Source: Algoriphagus zhangzhouensis (lineage in GTDB: Bacteria > Bacteroidota > Bacteroidia > Cytophagales > Cyclobacteriaceae). Taken from it: DNA of 64,000 nucleotides. The notes beneath the pieces were generated by a model. It was not told the DNA's origin. It worked only from the letters and a program-made list of their open reading frames with translations, and did no database searches. The position numbers were made by a program, and so were the translations under genes. The stretch spans positions 84,237 to 148,236 of the forward strand of contig NZ_FRXN01000007.1 in the NCBI RefSeq assembly GCF_900148515.1, written 5' to 3'. Of this stretch, positions 1 through 7,907 are shown piece after piece; positions within the stretch are counted from its first letter, which is position 1; every line of letters starts with the position of its first letter.

Positions 1-2565
1 AAAAATATTCGGACGATTCGTGGATTCAAGATCCCCGTTTATATCATACAAATGTATGTCAGCTGCAATGGTATTTGCCAAGGTCACCACCTCTTCATTA
101 AGTTGGTCTTGATCGACTTCATCGGGAGTCCTATCCCCAAGAAAACTTGCCAAATTACCCCTGATCAAGGTTGCTTTCTGGATATACTGTCTGTCCAAAT
201 CCTCTCGGTAACTATTAGCCAAAAGCCCAACTGTAATGATAGAAATGATGATAATCGGGAAGAAAAATGCAAAATTCAGATATAGCTGAAGTTTGGTGGA
301 ATAGTTGAATTCAAAAGTTTTATACCCTTTGAATAGAGAGTGAATCAGAATTGTAAAGAATGTCAGAAAGACGAAAATCACGAAGTAAAGCGAGATATTT
401 CCGAAGAAATAGGAGAATGGTTGATTTGGAGATGAAACCACAATTAATTCATCTCCATTTTCAATTCCCAAATGATGGTAGCCATTGGTATGAATCCCCG
501 TGGTTAATAATTTCGATTCGCCTAGACGCTCAATAAGTATAGAATTGGTATAATTGAAAGAACCAATATTTCGGATCAACTCGCCTTGCTTGAAAATGGC
601 GTAATCGTACCGGGTAGGATCAAGCTTTTCGCTATACTTTTTATCCAGTAGAAGTTTGGGATAAACCGATCCCGGCTGAACTCGCAATTGCTTCAACTCC
701 AAATACAGAGTTCCCAAATTATTAGAGTCTCTCATTATCGGAATGAATGCGATAAATTGATTTCCAACATTTCCCTCAGTACCCCGGATAAAATATAAGT
801 CCTTCAAACTTGTCACATAATCTGACTTGATATAGGTATCTCTGAGTGTTTTCAAAGATCTATCATCTGGGGTATTGACAAGACTTTGGCCATTTGGAGA
901 GAAAATTCTAACCTTGACTTCAAACTGGTCAAAGTAATTATCCAGGTAAATTCTTCTGATTTTTGCCTCTATTGGTTCTTTGGAAAGTAACGGATCTCCC
1001 AAACGGTTTTGGATGAAAAGATCGTTTTTCACTCGTGTGAAAATTTCGCCCAAAAAGAATTCTGTCATCACGTCACTTTCAATCAAGTTTTGATTGGCAA
1101 ACCTGATTTTGGATTGATTTAACTGGACTCTTTCTGTTTGAAAAGTACTAATCCCAGCAATAATTGCGACCATCAATCCAGCATAGAAAAATGTAAGGAA
1201 TGTATTCAGTCCTAACCTGAAAATATTCCTAAACAATTTGAATCTGATCGCAGAAAACTGAAAAATCAAATGCACCACCCAGGCAATACCTAGCCAAGTG
1301 GACATAAATGTCAAAATTATTCCTACTGGAATTCCTAAAATCAGTAAATCTTGAAAATTGTCTTTTTGGGAATTATTCAACTCCAGTAAAAGACTTGTGA
1401 GTGTAATGGAAAACAGAACGTAAACTGCAGCCCAAAGAAAAATAATCAAGAAACTTAGCCCTTCAAACCAACCGAATGTTGGTATTGCCTCAATATCCAA
1501 AGGCCATTGAGAGTTTTGAATCAAATCCTCAGGAAGAACCCAAATCAAATAAAAGCCAAGTGAAACTAGGCCAAAGGCGATTACAAAAAATATCCGTTGC
1601 TCATTTTTGGTTGCTAGGACTTTAATCTTTTGATGAGTTTGAGGCGATGCCAATTGATATAGAACCATCCCTGCTACAGCCACCCCGAAAATCGAATTCA
1701 ATAATAAATCACCCAAGCTCGGGTTGAACCATGAAGCTGCATAATTAGTGGGATCAAAAAGAGAGAAATTGAAATAAGCCCCAGGAAAACCCAAAATCAA
1801 CATCACGAGACGAAATGCCAGAACCACTAAAATCCCGTACCCTATAGCTTGCCACCTTCTACCTTTTTTCCATCTATTCAGCACAAACCCAGAACTCAAT
1901 AAGAAATACAGAAGGAAAATAGAAATGAAGAATATTAAAATTGCGGGATTACCAACTCTACCTGCCGGTTGATATCCGATTTCAAAATCGATCCCAAACA
2001 TGGGGATGCCTGCCAAATTAGCTATCGTATAATCAGCTTCCTCTCCTACTTGTTTGAGTTCAAAATTCGAATTACCAAAAAGCCTAGAGTTTGCTCCGGT
2101 TACTAAATAGTCATTTTGAATCGATCCCGGCCAAATGAGTCGAAATGCATGGACAACTATATAAGAGCTCCCATTTTTGCTGACCCTTCTGTTTTTTAAC
2201 AGATAACTACCATATGGATCAAAAAGTAATTGATACTCTTTTGATTCATCCACTTGGTCAAAATCCAAGGAAACCGTAAAATCGGACCAAAAAAGGAGTT
2301 TCTTCTCAGGACTTAAAATAAAAAATGGATGTCTGGACTGAACGCTTACCTGTCCAAATGTGAATGCTTCATCAGGACCGATGGCCATTAATATCTGAAT
2401 GAAGTCCTCATCAAATTCTCTGTCGATTTCTTGAACTTCCTCTTGAAGTGCAGAAAAGAAACTTTCTTCTTCACTCTCCTGGAAGAAAAAGAAATTCAAA
2501 ATTAAAACTCCAAGGAGTGAAAATCCGCTGACAAGGATGACCAGCCTTCTTAAATTATGGCTCAT
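1..2565 (-). CDS. Large multi-pass membrane sensor protein, probable histidine kinase (3' end outside window)
   Basis: An open frame of 855 codons runs without a stop from an ATG at 2565 to the left edge, so the C-terminal part is missing. Reading it by eye gives a membrane segment near residues 7-27, an extracytoplasmic stretch, a block of several hydrophobic helices around residues 200-480, a second soluble stretch of about 250 residues, another helix pair (about 700-785), and then the start of a further extracytoplasmic-looking region with a DIHLYDINGD stretch near the edge. This layout resembles the very long membrane histidine kinases of Bacteroidota, whose HAMP, HisKA and HATPase domains would lie beyond the edge. 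No kinase domain is visible here, so the kinase call is inference. The start lies just past a terminator hairpin (2572-2611), which leaves little room for a promoter of its own. Confidence 0.6.
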   Translation of the reverse strand, partial: MSHNLRRLVILVSGFSLLGVLILNFFFFQESEEESFFSALQEEVQEIDREFDEDFIQILMAIGPDEAFTFGQVSVQSRHPFFILSPEKKLLFWSDFTVSLDFDQVDESKEYQLLFDPYGSYLLKNRRVSKNGSSYIVVHAFRLIWPGSIQNDYLVTGANSRLFGNSNFELKQVGEEADYTIANLAGIPMFGIDFEIGYQPAGRVGNPAILIFFISIFLLYFLLSSGFVLNRWKKGRRWQAIGYGILVVLAFRLVMLILGFPGAYFNFSLFDPTNYAASWFNPSLGDLLLNSIFGVAVAGMVLYQLASPQTHQKIKVLATKNEQRIFFVIAFGLVSLGFYLIWVLPEDLIQNSQWPLDIEAIPTFGWFEGLSFLIIFLWAAVYVLFSITLTSLLLELNNSQKDNFQDLLILGIPVGIILTFMSTWLGIAWVVHLIFQFSAIRFKLFRNIFRLGLNTFLTFFYAGLMVAIIAGISTFQTERVQLNQSKIRFANQNLIESDVMTEFFLGEIFTRVKNDLFIQNRLGDPLLSKEPIEAKIRRIYLDNYFDQFEVKVRIFSPNGQSLVNTPDDRSLKTLRDTYIKSDYVTSLKDLYFIRGTEGNVGNQFIAFIPIMRDSNNLGTLYLELKQLRVQPGSVYPKLLLDKKYSEKLDPTRYDYAIFKQGELIRNIGSFNYTNSILIERLGESKLLTTGIHTNGYHHLGIENGDELIVVSSPNQPFSYFFGNISLYFVIFVFLTFFTILIHSLFKGYKTFEFNYSTKLQLYLNFAFFFPIIIISIITVGLLANSYREDLDRQYIQKATLIRGNLASFLGDRTPDEVDQDQLNEEVVTLANTIAADIHLYDINGDLESTNRPNIF

Positions 2566-2571
2566 TTGCTT

Positions 2572-2611
2572 TAAAAATAAAAAAAGCAAAGTCCTAGATC
2601 AAACTTTGCTT
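2572..2611 (-). terminator. Intrinsic terminator after the SCO/DUF420/CxxC genes
   Basis: On the minus strand AAGCAAAGT and ACTTTGCTT form a 9-bp stem with a 10-base loop, followed by a T-rich run. It lies directly after the stop of the 83-residue gene and seven bases before the next ATG. Confidence 0.75.
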
Positions 2612-2619
2612 CATAATAG

Positions 2620-2871
2620 CTATCGAACCATCAATTTTGATTTCCTTTTTTTAGCTGCCCGATACCATAAAACACCAATAATAGTGGCGATTAGATATGG
2701 CATCACGAATAAATACAAAATACCTGCATTCAAACCTGCTCCTATACTGGTATCACCATTACTCACATTGTTTTCTACAGAAGCACGGCACATCGCACAT
2801 TGTGCTAACGTTGGAAGTTGAGCTACAATAAAGAGCAGAAATGTCAGGAATAAATATTTAATTCTTTTCAT
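2620..2871 (-). CDS. Small exported membrane protein with CxxC motif
   Basis: An 83-residue protein with an N-terminal hydrophobic signal (about residues 5-20) ending near Ala23-Gln24, followed at once by a CAMC motif (cysteines 25 and 28, approximately). After a short polar stretch there is one membrane helix (about 48-68) and a very basic tail, so the cysteine pair should face the periplasm and the tail the cytoplasm. I do not recognise a named family. It follows SCO and DUF420 genes, both linked to cytochrome oxidase assembly, and shares their transcript up to the terminator at 2572-2611. A role in copper or thiol handling for the oxidase is an inference from the CxxC pair and the neighbours. 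Confidence 0.7.
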   Translation of the reverse strand: MKRIKYLFLTFLLFIVAQLPTLAQCAMCRASVENNVSNGDTSIGAGLNAGILYLFVMPYLIATIIGVLWYRAAKKRKSKLMVR

Positions 2872-2904
2872 GATAATTCCATTTTGAATGGAGAGAAAAG
2901 GCTA

Positions 2905-3456
2905 TCAGTGCGTATAATATGGACTGATCATCAAATAAACAATCACTCCTGTCACTGAAACGTACAACCAAATCGGATATGCAAATTTAACTACTTTTCT
3001 GTGTTTATCCCTCTGATCGGTATATCCATAATAATATGCAAACAGAATCGGGAACAAAGCTACAGCTGCTAATACGATATGGGTAATTAATAAGAAGTAA
3101 TAAACAGATCTAATTGCTCCTTCACCTCCGAATGAAGTGCTTTCAGCAGCTCCATGATACACCACATAAGAAACCAAAAAAATAGCTCCTAAGCCAAAAG
3201 CTACACTCATCGTAGCTCCATGGTAGTTGTATTTTTTATTTTTTACAAAAATCAACCCTAGGATCAATGCCAAACTCGCAGCAGTATTGATGACAGCATT
3301 CAAGTGAGGCAAGAAATAAACCCATTCAGCTCCTACGTCAACTTTTTGAGGCATGAAGAGTAGAACAGCCACTGCTACTGGAATAATAATAGAAATAGCA
3401 ATGATCCAGTTTTTTACTTTCGCTTCATTCTGAAGCATAGAATTATTTGTTTCCAT
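2905..3456 (-). CDS. DUF420 family membrane protein
   Basis: A 183-residue protein with about five hydrophobic helices and short loops, matching the DUF420 family in length and in its conserved histidines (PHLNAVINT near residue 51, ITHIVLA near 125). Members of this family sit beside haem-copper oxidase genes and are linked to oxidase assembly (CtaM-like role in Firmicutes). The start overlaps the end of the SCO gene by 14 bases, which suggests translational coupling. The exact biochemical role is not visible from the sequence. Confidence 0.75.
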   Translation of the reverse strand: METNNSMLQNEAKVKNWIIAISIIIPVAVAVLLFMPQKVDVGAEWVYFLPHLNAVINTAASLALILGLIFVKNKKYNYHGATMSVAFGLGAIFLVSYVVYHGAAESTSFGGEGAIRSVYYFLLITHIVLAAVALFPILFAYYYGYTDQRDKHRKVVKFAYPIWLYVSVTGVIVYLMISPYYTH

Positions 3457-4111
3457 GCAATAAGACTTTTGTTTCTAACATCAGAAGATCTACATCCTCT
3501 CGATTGGTACCACTATAATAGCCTCGAATCCTACCTTGATCATCAACTAAAGTGAATTTATCACTATGGATGAAATCATCAGGATTTCCCAACCCATCTA
3601 CAGTAGGAAGGATGAAGCCACAACGGGCCAATTCATAGGTTTCCAATTTTGATCCGGAAAGGAAATGCCATTTACCAGGAGTGGCATGATGCTCATTTGC
3701 ATATTCTTGAAGAATCTCCGGAGTATCATATTCAGGGTCGATACTGATCGACAAAATTTGCACCTCAGGATTATTGCGGAACATGTCATTGACCCTTTCC
3801 ATTTCTTTGGACATTACAGGGCAAATACTAGGACATGAAGTAAAGAAGAAATCAACGATAGTGATCTTTCCTTCCATATCTTTTCTCCCGATAGTTTTCC
3901 CCTCTTGATTAGTAAAAGCAAATTCAGGAATATAATGTTGCGTACTATCCTCAAAATTGCATTCCTTAAAAGGGTTGTCTACTCCATTTTGATAGAAAAT
4001 AGGCAAGTCATAATGATTCTCTCCAAACCCTCTAAGGAACATAAAGATCAATACTGGTATCAATAAAACACATACCAATACGAAACCTTGTAATATTCTT
4101 AATCCTCTCAT
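3443..4111 (-). CDS. SCO1/SenC family copper chaperone for cytochrome oxidase
   Basis: A 222-residue thioredoxin-fold protein anchored by an N-terminal helix (about residues 9-28). The copper-binding CPSIC motif has cysteines 93 and 97, and the third ligand is His182 in the DDFIHSDKF context; all three SCO ligands are present. SCO proteins deliver copper to the CuA centre of subunit II or keep its cysteines reduced. It lies downstream of the oxidase subunits but is separated from them by a strong terminator (4126-4166), so it may be made at a lower level. The gene overlaps the DUF420 gene by 14 bases. Confidence 0.92.
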   Translation of the reverse strand: MRGLRILQGFVLVCVLLIPVLIFMFLRGFGENHYDLPIFYQNGVDNPFKECNFEDSTQHYIPEFAFTNQEGKTIGRKDMEGKITIVDFFFTSCPSICPVMSKEMERVNDMFRNNPEVQILSISIDPEYDTPEILQEYANEHHATPGKWHFLSGSKLETYELARCGFILPTVDGLGNPDDFIHSDKFTLVDDQGRIRGYYSGTNREDVDLLMLETKVLLHGNK

Positions 4112-4125
4112 AGCTTACTCTTAAC

Positions 4126-4166
4126 AAAAAAGTAGGTTGAAGTGTCACACTCCAACCTACTTTTTT
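4126..4166 (-). terminator. Strong intrinsic terminator after subunit IV
   Basis: On the minus strand AAAAAGTAGGTTG pairs with CAACCTACTTTTTT around a loop that can itself pair (AGTGT/ACACT), and a T run follows. It separates the structural oxidase genes from the SCO chaperone gene 15 bases downstream. Confidence 0.9.
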
Positions 4167-4185
4167 AAAGTTTTTATCTAAATGC

Positions 4186-4515
4186 CTACCAGCGCATCAT
4201 AAATATCTCGGTTCCTTCTTTTGCCAAAGCAATCAGCAACCAAACCAAGAAAATCAATGGAACAATGATAGAATAAAATAAAGGCTTCACTTCATCACCA
4301 AGGTGCATAAATTCCATCATGATGTATTTCGCTTTCCATACAGTCAAGATGATAAACAATGCATAAAGCAACAATCCTCTTGGCATGGTGAAAGCCATGA
4401 TAAATTCTGCAACAGTGATAGCCAAAAGAATACCTGCAGTAATCCAGATCTTTTTGACCTTGGCATCATTTCTTGGGGTTACCTCAAGAGTTGATTTATT
4501 TTCCTGAATTTCCAT
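4186..4515 (-). CDS. Cytochrome c oxidase subunit IV-type protein
   Basis: A 109-residue protein with three predicted membrane helices (about residues 26-43, 47-63 and 79-98), the size and layout of the bacterial small subunit IV (prokaryotic COX4). It contains the MEFMHLGDEV stretch between helices two and three that is typical of this family. It is the last structural gene before the terminator at 4126-4166 and follows a subunit III gene by about 20 bases. Confidence 0.85.
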   Translation of the reverse strand: MEIQENKSTLEVTPRNDAKVKKIWITAGILLAITVAEFIMAFTMPRGLLLYALFIILTVWKAKYIMMEFMHLGDEVKPLFYSIIVPLIFLVWLLIALAKEGTEIFMMRW

Positions 4516-4534
4516 ATTGCTATTTTTTATTTTC

Positions 4535-5311
4535 TTAGATCAAGTAGAACAAGGTGAAAACGAATACCCATACCAAGTCAACAAAGTGCCAGTATAATCC
4601 GATTTTCTCAACCATCTCATAATGTCCTCTTTGGTCATAAATCCCTACAGCTGCTTGGTAGAAGCAAAGGAATAGAAGACAAACACCGATTGTAACGTGG
4701 AATCCGTGGAAACCAGTGATGAAGAAGAACAAGTTGGCAAAACTTGCTGGGCCGTATTCATTGACCATCAAGTTTGCACCATGAACTGTTTCAGTAACAT
4801 TTTGGCCAAGTCCATTAACAAAAGTCATAATAGAACCAGCATCAGAACCATGGATAAAGTGAGACCATTCCCAAGCTTGACATCCTAGGAAAGTAGCTCC
4901 ACCAAGGATTGTCCAAAGCATCCATTTAACTACATCATTTCTATCATTTCTATGACCAGCTTCTACTGCCAATACCATTGTCACTGAAGAAGAAATCAAG
5001 ATAAAAGTCATGATACCAACGAATACCAATGGAGCATGTACACCATGCAGGAAAGGTACTGCATCAAATACCAATTCAGGAATTGGCCAGTATTCATTTG
5101 AGCCAACAAAAGCGTCCATAGGACCTTCGTAAGCAGGATAGCTGACTCTGATCGACAAATACGTGATCAAAAATGCAGCAAAAGTAAAGATGTCGGAGAG
5201 CAAGAAAAACCACATCATCAGTTTTCCATAGCTGGCCTTTAGAGGTTCGTTACCACCTCCCCAGACGCCTCTTTTTGAGCTTACTCCAATAGCAGTAGAA
5301 TGCGCAGACAT
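4535..5311 (-). CDS. ctaE: Cytochrome c oxidase subunit III
   Basis: A 258-residue protein with seven hydrophobic helices. It has the subunit III hallmarks GCQAWEW near residue 143, FFFITGFHGFHVTIG near 196, and the C-terminal YWHFVDLVWVFVF. Subunit III stabilises the catalytic subunit and its lipid environment. It is the second of two adjacent subunit III-like genes (the other is at 5338-5922); this one has the longer N-terminal helix pair and is the more canonical in length. Confidence 0.93.
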   Translation of the reverse strand: MSAHSTAIGVSSKRGVWGGGNEPLKASYGKLMMWFFLLSDIFTFAAFLITYLSIRVSYPAYEGPMDAFVGSNEYWPIPELVFDAVPFLHGVHAPLVFVGIMTFILISSSVTMVLAVEAGHRNDRNDVVKWMLWTILGGATFLGCQAWEWSHFIHGSDAGSIMTFVNGLGQNVTETVHGANLMVNEYGPASFANLFFFITGFHGFHVTIGVCLLFLCFYQAAVGIYDQRGHYEMVEKIGLYWHFVDLVWVFVFTLFYLI

Positions 5312-5337
5312 AATTTATTTATTAGTACCAGGTTAAT

Positions 5338-5922
5338 TTAATGATTCAAAAGCAAAAACATGAATAGATAAATCCATAACCCACCCAGAAAATGCCAATA
5401 AGTAGTAGCCATTTCCATCGTGGTCATCGATTGAGAATGGACCTTATATCTAAAGGTCGAAATTAATACAATAATCAGAAATATCACACCACTGATCAGG
5501 TGTGCGGCATGTAATCCTGTAAAAACATAAAGAAAAGAACCTGCAGGATTTCCTACAAAGAACACTTCTCTATCTACAAGAGCTACCCAGCTATACCATT
5601 GGCCCACCAAAAAGGCAATACCCAATACTACTGCTGCTACCATTCCAATTCTTAATTGAGCCAAATTATCCCTTTTAGCAGAATAATAAGCCCATTGTAA
5701 ACAAGCAGAGCTTAGAACAACGATTCCGGAAGTAACCCAGAAAATCTCTGGTAATTCGTAATCAAGCCAGTTCCCTTCAGCTTGTCTCACAATATATGCA
5801 CTAGTCAAAGCAGCGAAAATCATCACCACTGTAACCATAAACAACCACAATGCAAACTTTTTAGGGTGCATTGCAATTGGCTGCTCAACCATATCTACAT
5901 ATTGAAGTTCTTTTTCCATCAT
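5338..5922 (-). CDS. Cytochrome c oxidase subunit III-like protein (short form)
   Basis: A 194-residue protein with five predicted helices. It ends in TTYWHFLGGLWIYLFMFLLL, the subunit III C-terminal pattern, and carries FTGLHAAHLISG near residue 135. It lacks the first two helices of the seven-helix form, as in quinol-oxidase and bacterial five-helix subunit III. It starts one base after the ctaB stop, with two adjacent in-frame ATGs (5922 and 5919), so the start is uncertain by one codon. Two subunit III genes in a row suggest that both are incorporated or that they act at different assembly steps. Confidence 0.88.
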   Translation of the reverse strand: MMEKELQYVDMVEQPIAMHPKKFALWLFMVTVVMIFAALTSAYIVRQAEGNWLDYELPEIFWVTSGIVVLSSACLQWAYYSAKRDNLAQLRIGMVAAVVLGIAFLVGQWYSWVALVDREVFFVGNPAGSFLYVFTGLHAAHLISGVIFLIIVLISTFRYKVHSQSMTTMEMATTYWHFLGGLWIYLFMFLLLNH

Positions 5923-6831
5923 TTAGGGCATTTTATCCAGTAAATACGCGATTTGGACAATTGGTAAATAGAGAAATGAACCAAACATGATCTTCAATGC
6001 TGACTTTCTGGAACAATCTCTCATCAATGAAAAAGTTTGTGCCAAAAACAATACACCACATATGGTGGCAACAATACCAGAATTGAGACCTGTCAAACCA
6101 AAATAACTTGGCAACAAGCCCAATGGCAAAAGAAATAAGGTGTAAATCATGATCTGAATAGCTGTATTCAAATCTTGACCACCACCGCTTGGCAACAGTT
6201 TAAAACCAGCTTTTTTATAATCTTCATCACTAACCCAAGCGATAGCCCAGAAGTGAGGAAACTGCCAGATAAACTGAATACCGAAAATAATTAATGCTTC
6301 GTAAGTGATTGCTCCTGTGGCAGCAGTCCATCCCAACAAAGGAGGCATCGCACCAGGAATAGCTCCTACGAATACTGCAATCGGACCAACTCTTTTTAGA
6401 GGTGTATAAGCGAATACATACAAGACCATACTTAAAATCCCTAACCAGGTGGTCAAAGGATTAGTAAAAGCCCAAAGTAGAAAAACACCTACGATAGCAA
6501 CGATTATTGTAAACCAGTAAGCTTCTTTTAATGAAATGATTTGAAGGGGAAGAGGCCTATTTTGAGTTCTCTTCATCAATTTGTCAAGGTCTCTCTCCAT
6601 GATTTCATTTGCAGCGCCAGAAGCACCAGAAATCAAGAATCCACCTAATGCCAATCCTAAGAAACCAGTCCAGCCAAAGCTAGCACCTCTATCTCCCAAG
6701 ATATAGCCAAATACGGCAGAGAAAGTAACCAAAGCAGATAATCTGAGTTTAAGCAAGTCAGAATATGCCCTGATTCGGCTAACAAGAGCCTCGTACAAAG
6801 ATTGGTCAGTTACACCAACTGTCCTCATCAT
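5923..6831 (-). CDS. ctaB: Protoheme IX farnesyltransferase (haem O synthase)
   Basis: Haem O synthase of the UbiA prenyltransferase family, which adds farnesyl to haem B as the first step to haem A. The Asp-rich motif appears as NEIMERDLDKLMKRTQNRPLP and there are about nine membrane helices. The frame is open back to 7017, but that extension would overlap ctaA by 187 bases and is not membrane-like. The ATG at 6829-6831 gives 302 residues, the usual family length, and forms a TGATG overlap with the ctaA stop, so I chose it. Its product is the substrate of CtaA, encoded immediately upstream. Confidence 0.95.
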   Translation of the reverse strand: MMRTVGVTDQSLYEALVSRIRAYSDLLKLRLSALVTFSAVFGYILGDRGASFGWTGFLGLALGGFLISGASGAANEIMERDLDKLMKRTQNRPLPLQIISLKEAYWFTIIVAIVGVFLLWAFTNPLTTWLGILSMVLYVFAYTPLKRVGPIAVFVGAIPGAMPPLLGWTAATGAITYEALIIFGIQFIWQFPHFWAIAWVSDEDYKKAGFKLLPSGGGQDLNTAIQIMIYTLFLLPLGLLPSYFGLTGLNSGIVATICGVLFLAQTFSLMRDCSRKSALKIMFGSFLYLPIVQIAYLLDKMP

Positions 6832-7907
6832 CAATTTGTGTTTAACTTTAATTCTACATGATCCCTTAATTGCATCAACAGAATAAACTGTACTCCGACA
6901 ATCAATGAACCAAGCAACAGGTGTACAGGCTGAAGGAAGGCTGGAATACCGAAATAAGACAAGCCTATTCCAGAAGCAATTTCCAGTATGATCAATCCGA
7001 TCAATACCTGAGACCAAAGGTTAATTTGTGATTTCCTACGGGTGTATTTGAAAGCCCAAAAGAAATACAACAAATGAATTCCAAGTAATACTAAGGAGAA
7101 AGAACGGTGAATAAGGAAAACAATACCTGTTTTGCTAATCCATTCATCTCTTAACAAATTACCTAGAGAAAATGCGATTTGATCTAATTCTTCTCTTACT
7201 TGAGTTCCTAATACTACTTGAACCAACATTAAAATCAGTCCAATGATTAATACCCATCGAAGTTTGGAAGGCACTTCAAACAGATCAGCTTTTTTTCTAA
7301 TCAGATTTACTGCTCTATGAATAATATAAAGAAGCAATCCAACCTGAAGTAAGGCTAAGATCATATGAAATGTGATCATCCAATGCAGCAGATTGGTAGA
7401 AACTACCAAAGAGCCAATCCATCCCTGGAAAAGAACCAAGAACAAGGAAGCAATGGATAAAATCGGAATCCATGGGTCAACTTTCCAAAGAGGAAATGAC
7501 TTCCATACAGTCCAAATAATAAGCAAACCAATAGCAACACCAACCAATCGGTTTAGATATTCAATCCAAGTTTTTACAGGATTAAATTCTTCTTCGATCA
7601 AGATGGATTTGTCGTTAGCTATTTGGTAAGCCAGATCATCAAATCCCAATTTTTCAAGTGTAGCTACAAACCGTTCGTTTTTAGCTATTCTTTTTTGAAG
7701 ATATATTTCTTGATAGTCATCAGGAAGTTGATCAACACTAGTCGGGGGAACAACGCTCCCAAAACATTTCGGCCAATCAGGACAGCCCATACCCGAACCG
7801 GTACTTCTCACTATCCCTCCTACTAAGATCAAGAAATAAACAGCGATCACCGTGATCAAACTTGCACGGCGAAAGCTGTTAATATTATTTTCAGTGATTG
7901 GATCCAT
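6831..7907 (-). CDS. ctaA: Haem A synthase (COX15/CtaA family)
   Basis: A 358-residue protein with about eight helices that oxidises the C8 methyl of haem O to make haem A. The N terminus has the family pattern GGIVRSTGSGMGCPDWPKC near residues 27-45, and the conserved haem-ligand histidines are visible in HWMITFHMILA, LIHRSFSLVLLGIH and LQPVHLLLG. Length and topology fit the type with the GCPDWPKC cysteines. The start overlaps the ctaD end by 17 bases and the stop overlaps the ctaB start by one base, so the three genes are probably translationally coupled. Confidence 0.95.
   Translation of the reverse strand: MDPITENNINSFRRASLITVIAVYFLILVGGIVRSTGSGMGCPDWPKCFGSVVPPTSVDQLPDDYQEIYLQKRIAKNERFVATLEKLGFDDLAYQIANDKSILIEEEFNPVKTWIEYLNRLVGVAIGLLIIWTVWKSFPLWKVDPWIPILSIASLFLVLFQGWIGSLVVSTNLLHWMITFHMILALLQVGLLLYIIHRAVNLIRKKADLFEVPSKLRWVLIIGLILMLVQVVLGTQVREELDQIAFSLGNLLRDEWISKTGIVFLIHRSFSLVLLGIHLLYFFWAFKYTRRKSQINLWSQVLIGLIILEIASGIGLSYFGIPAFLQPVHLLLGSLIVGVQFILLMQLRDHVELKLNTN

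Noticed and set aside
2537..2821. Plus-strand open frame of 94 codons
   Set aside because: It is antisense to the CxxC gene and covers the terminator.
6832..7017. N-terminal extension of ctaB back to 7017
   Set aside because: It would overlap ctaA by 187 bases, is not membrane-like, and a family-length start in a TGATG overlap exists at 6831.
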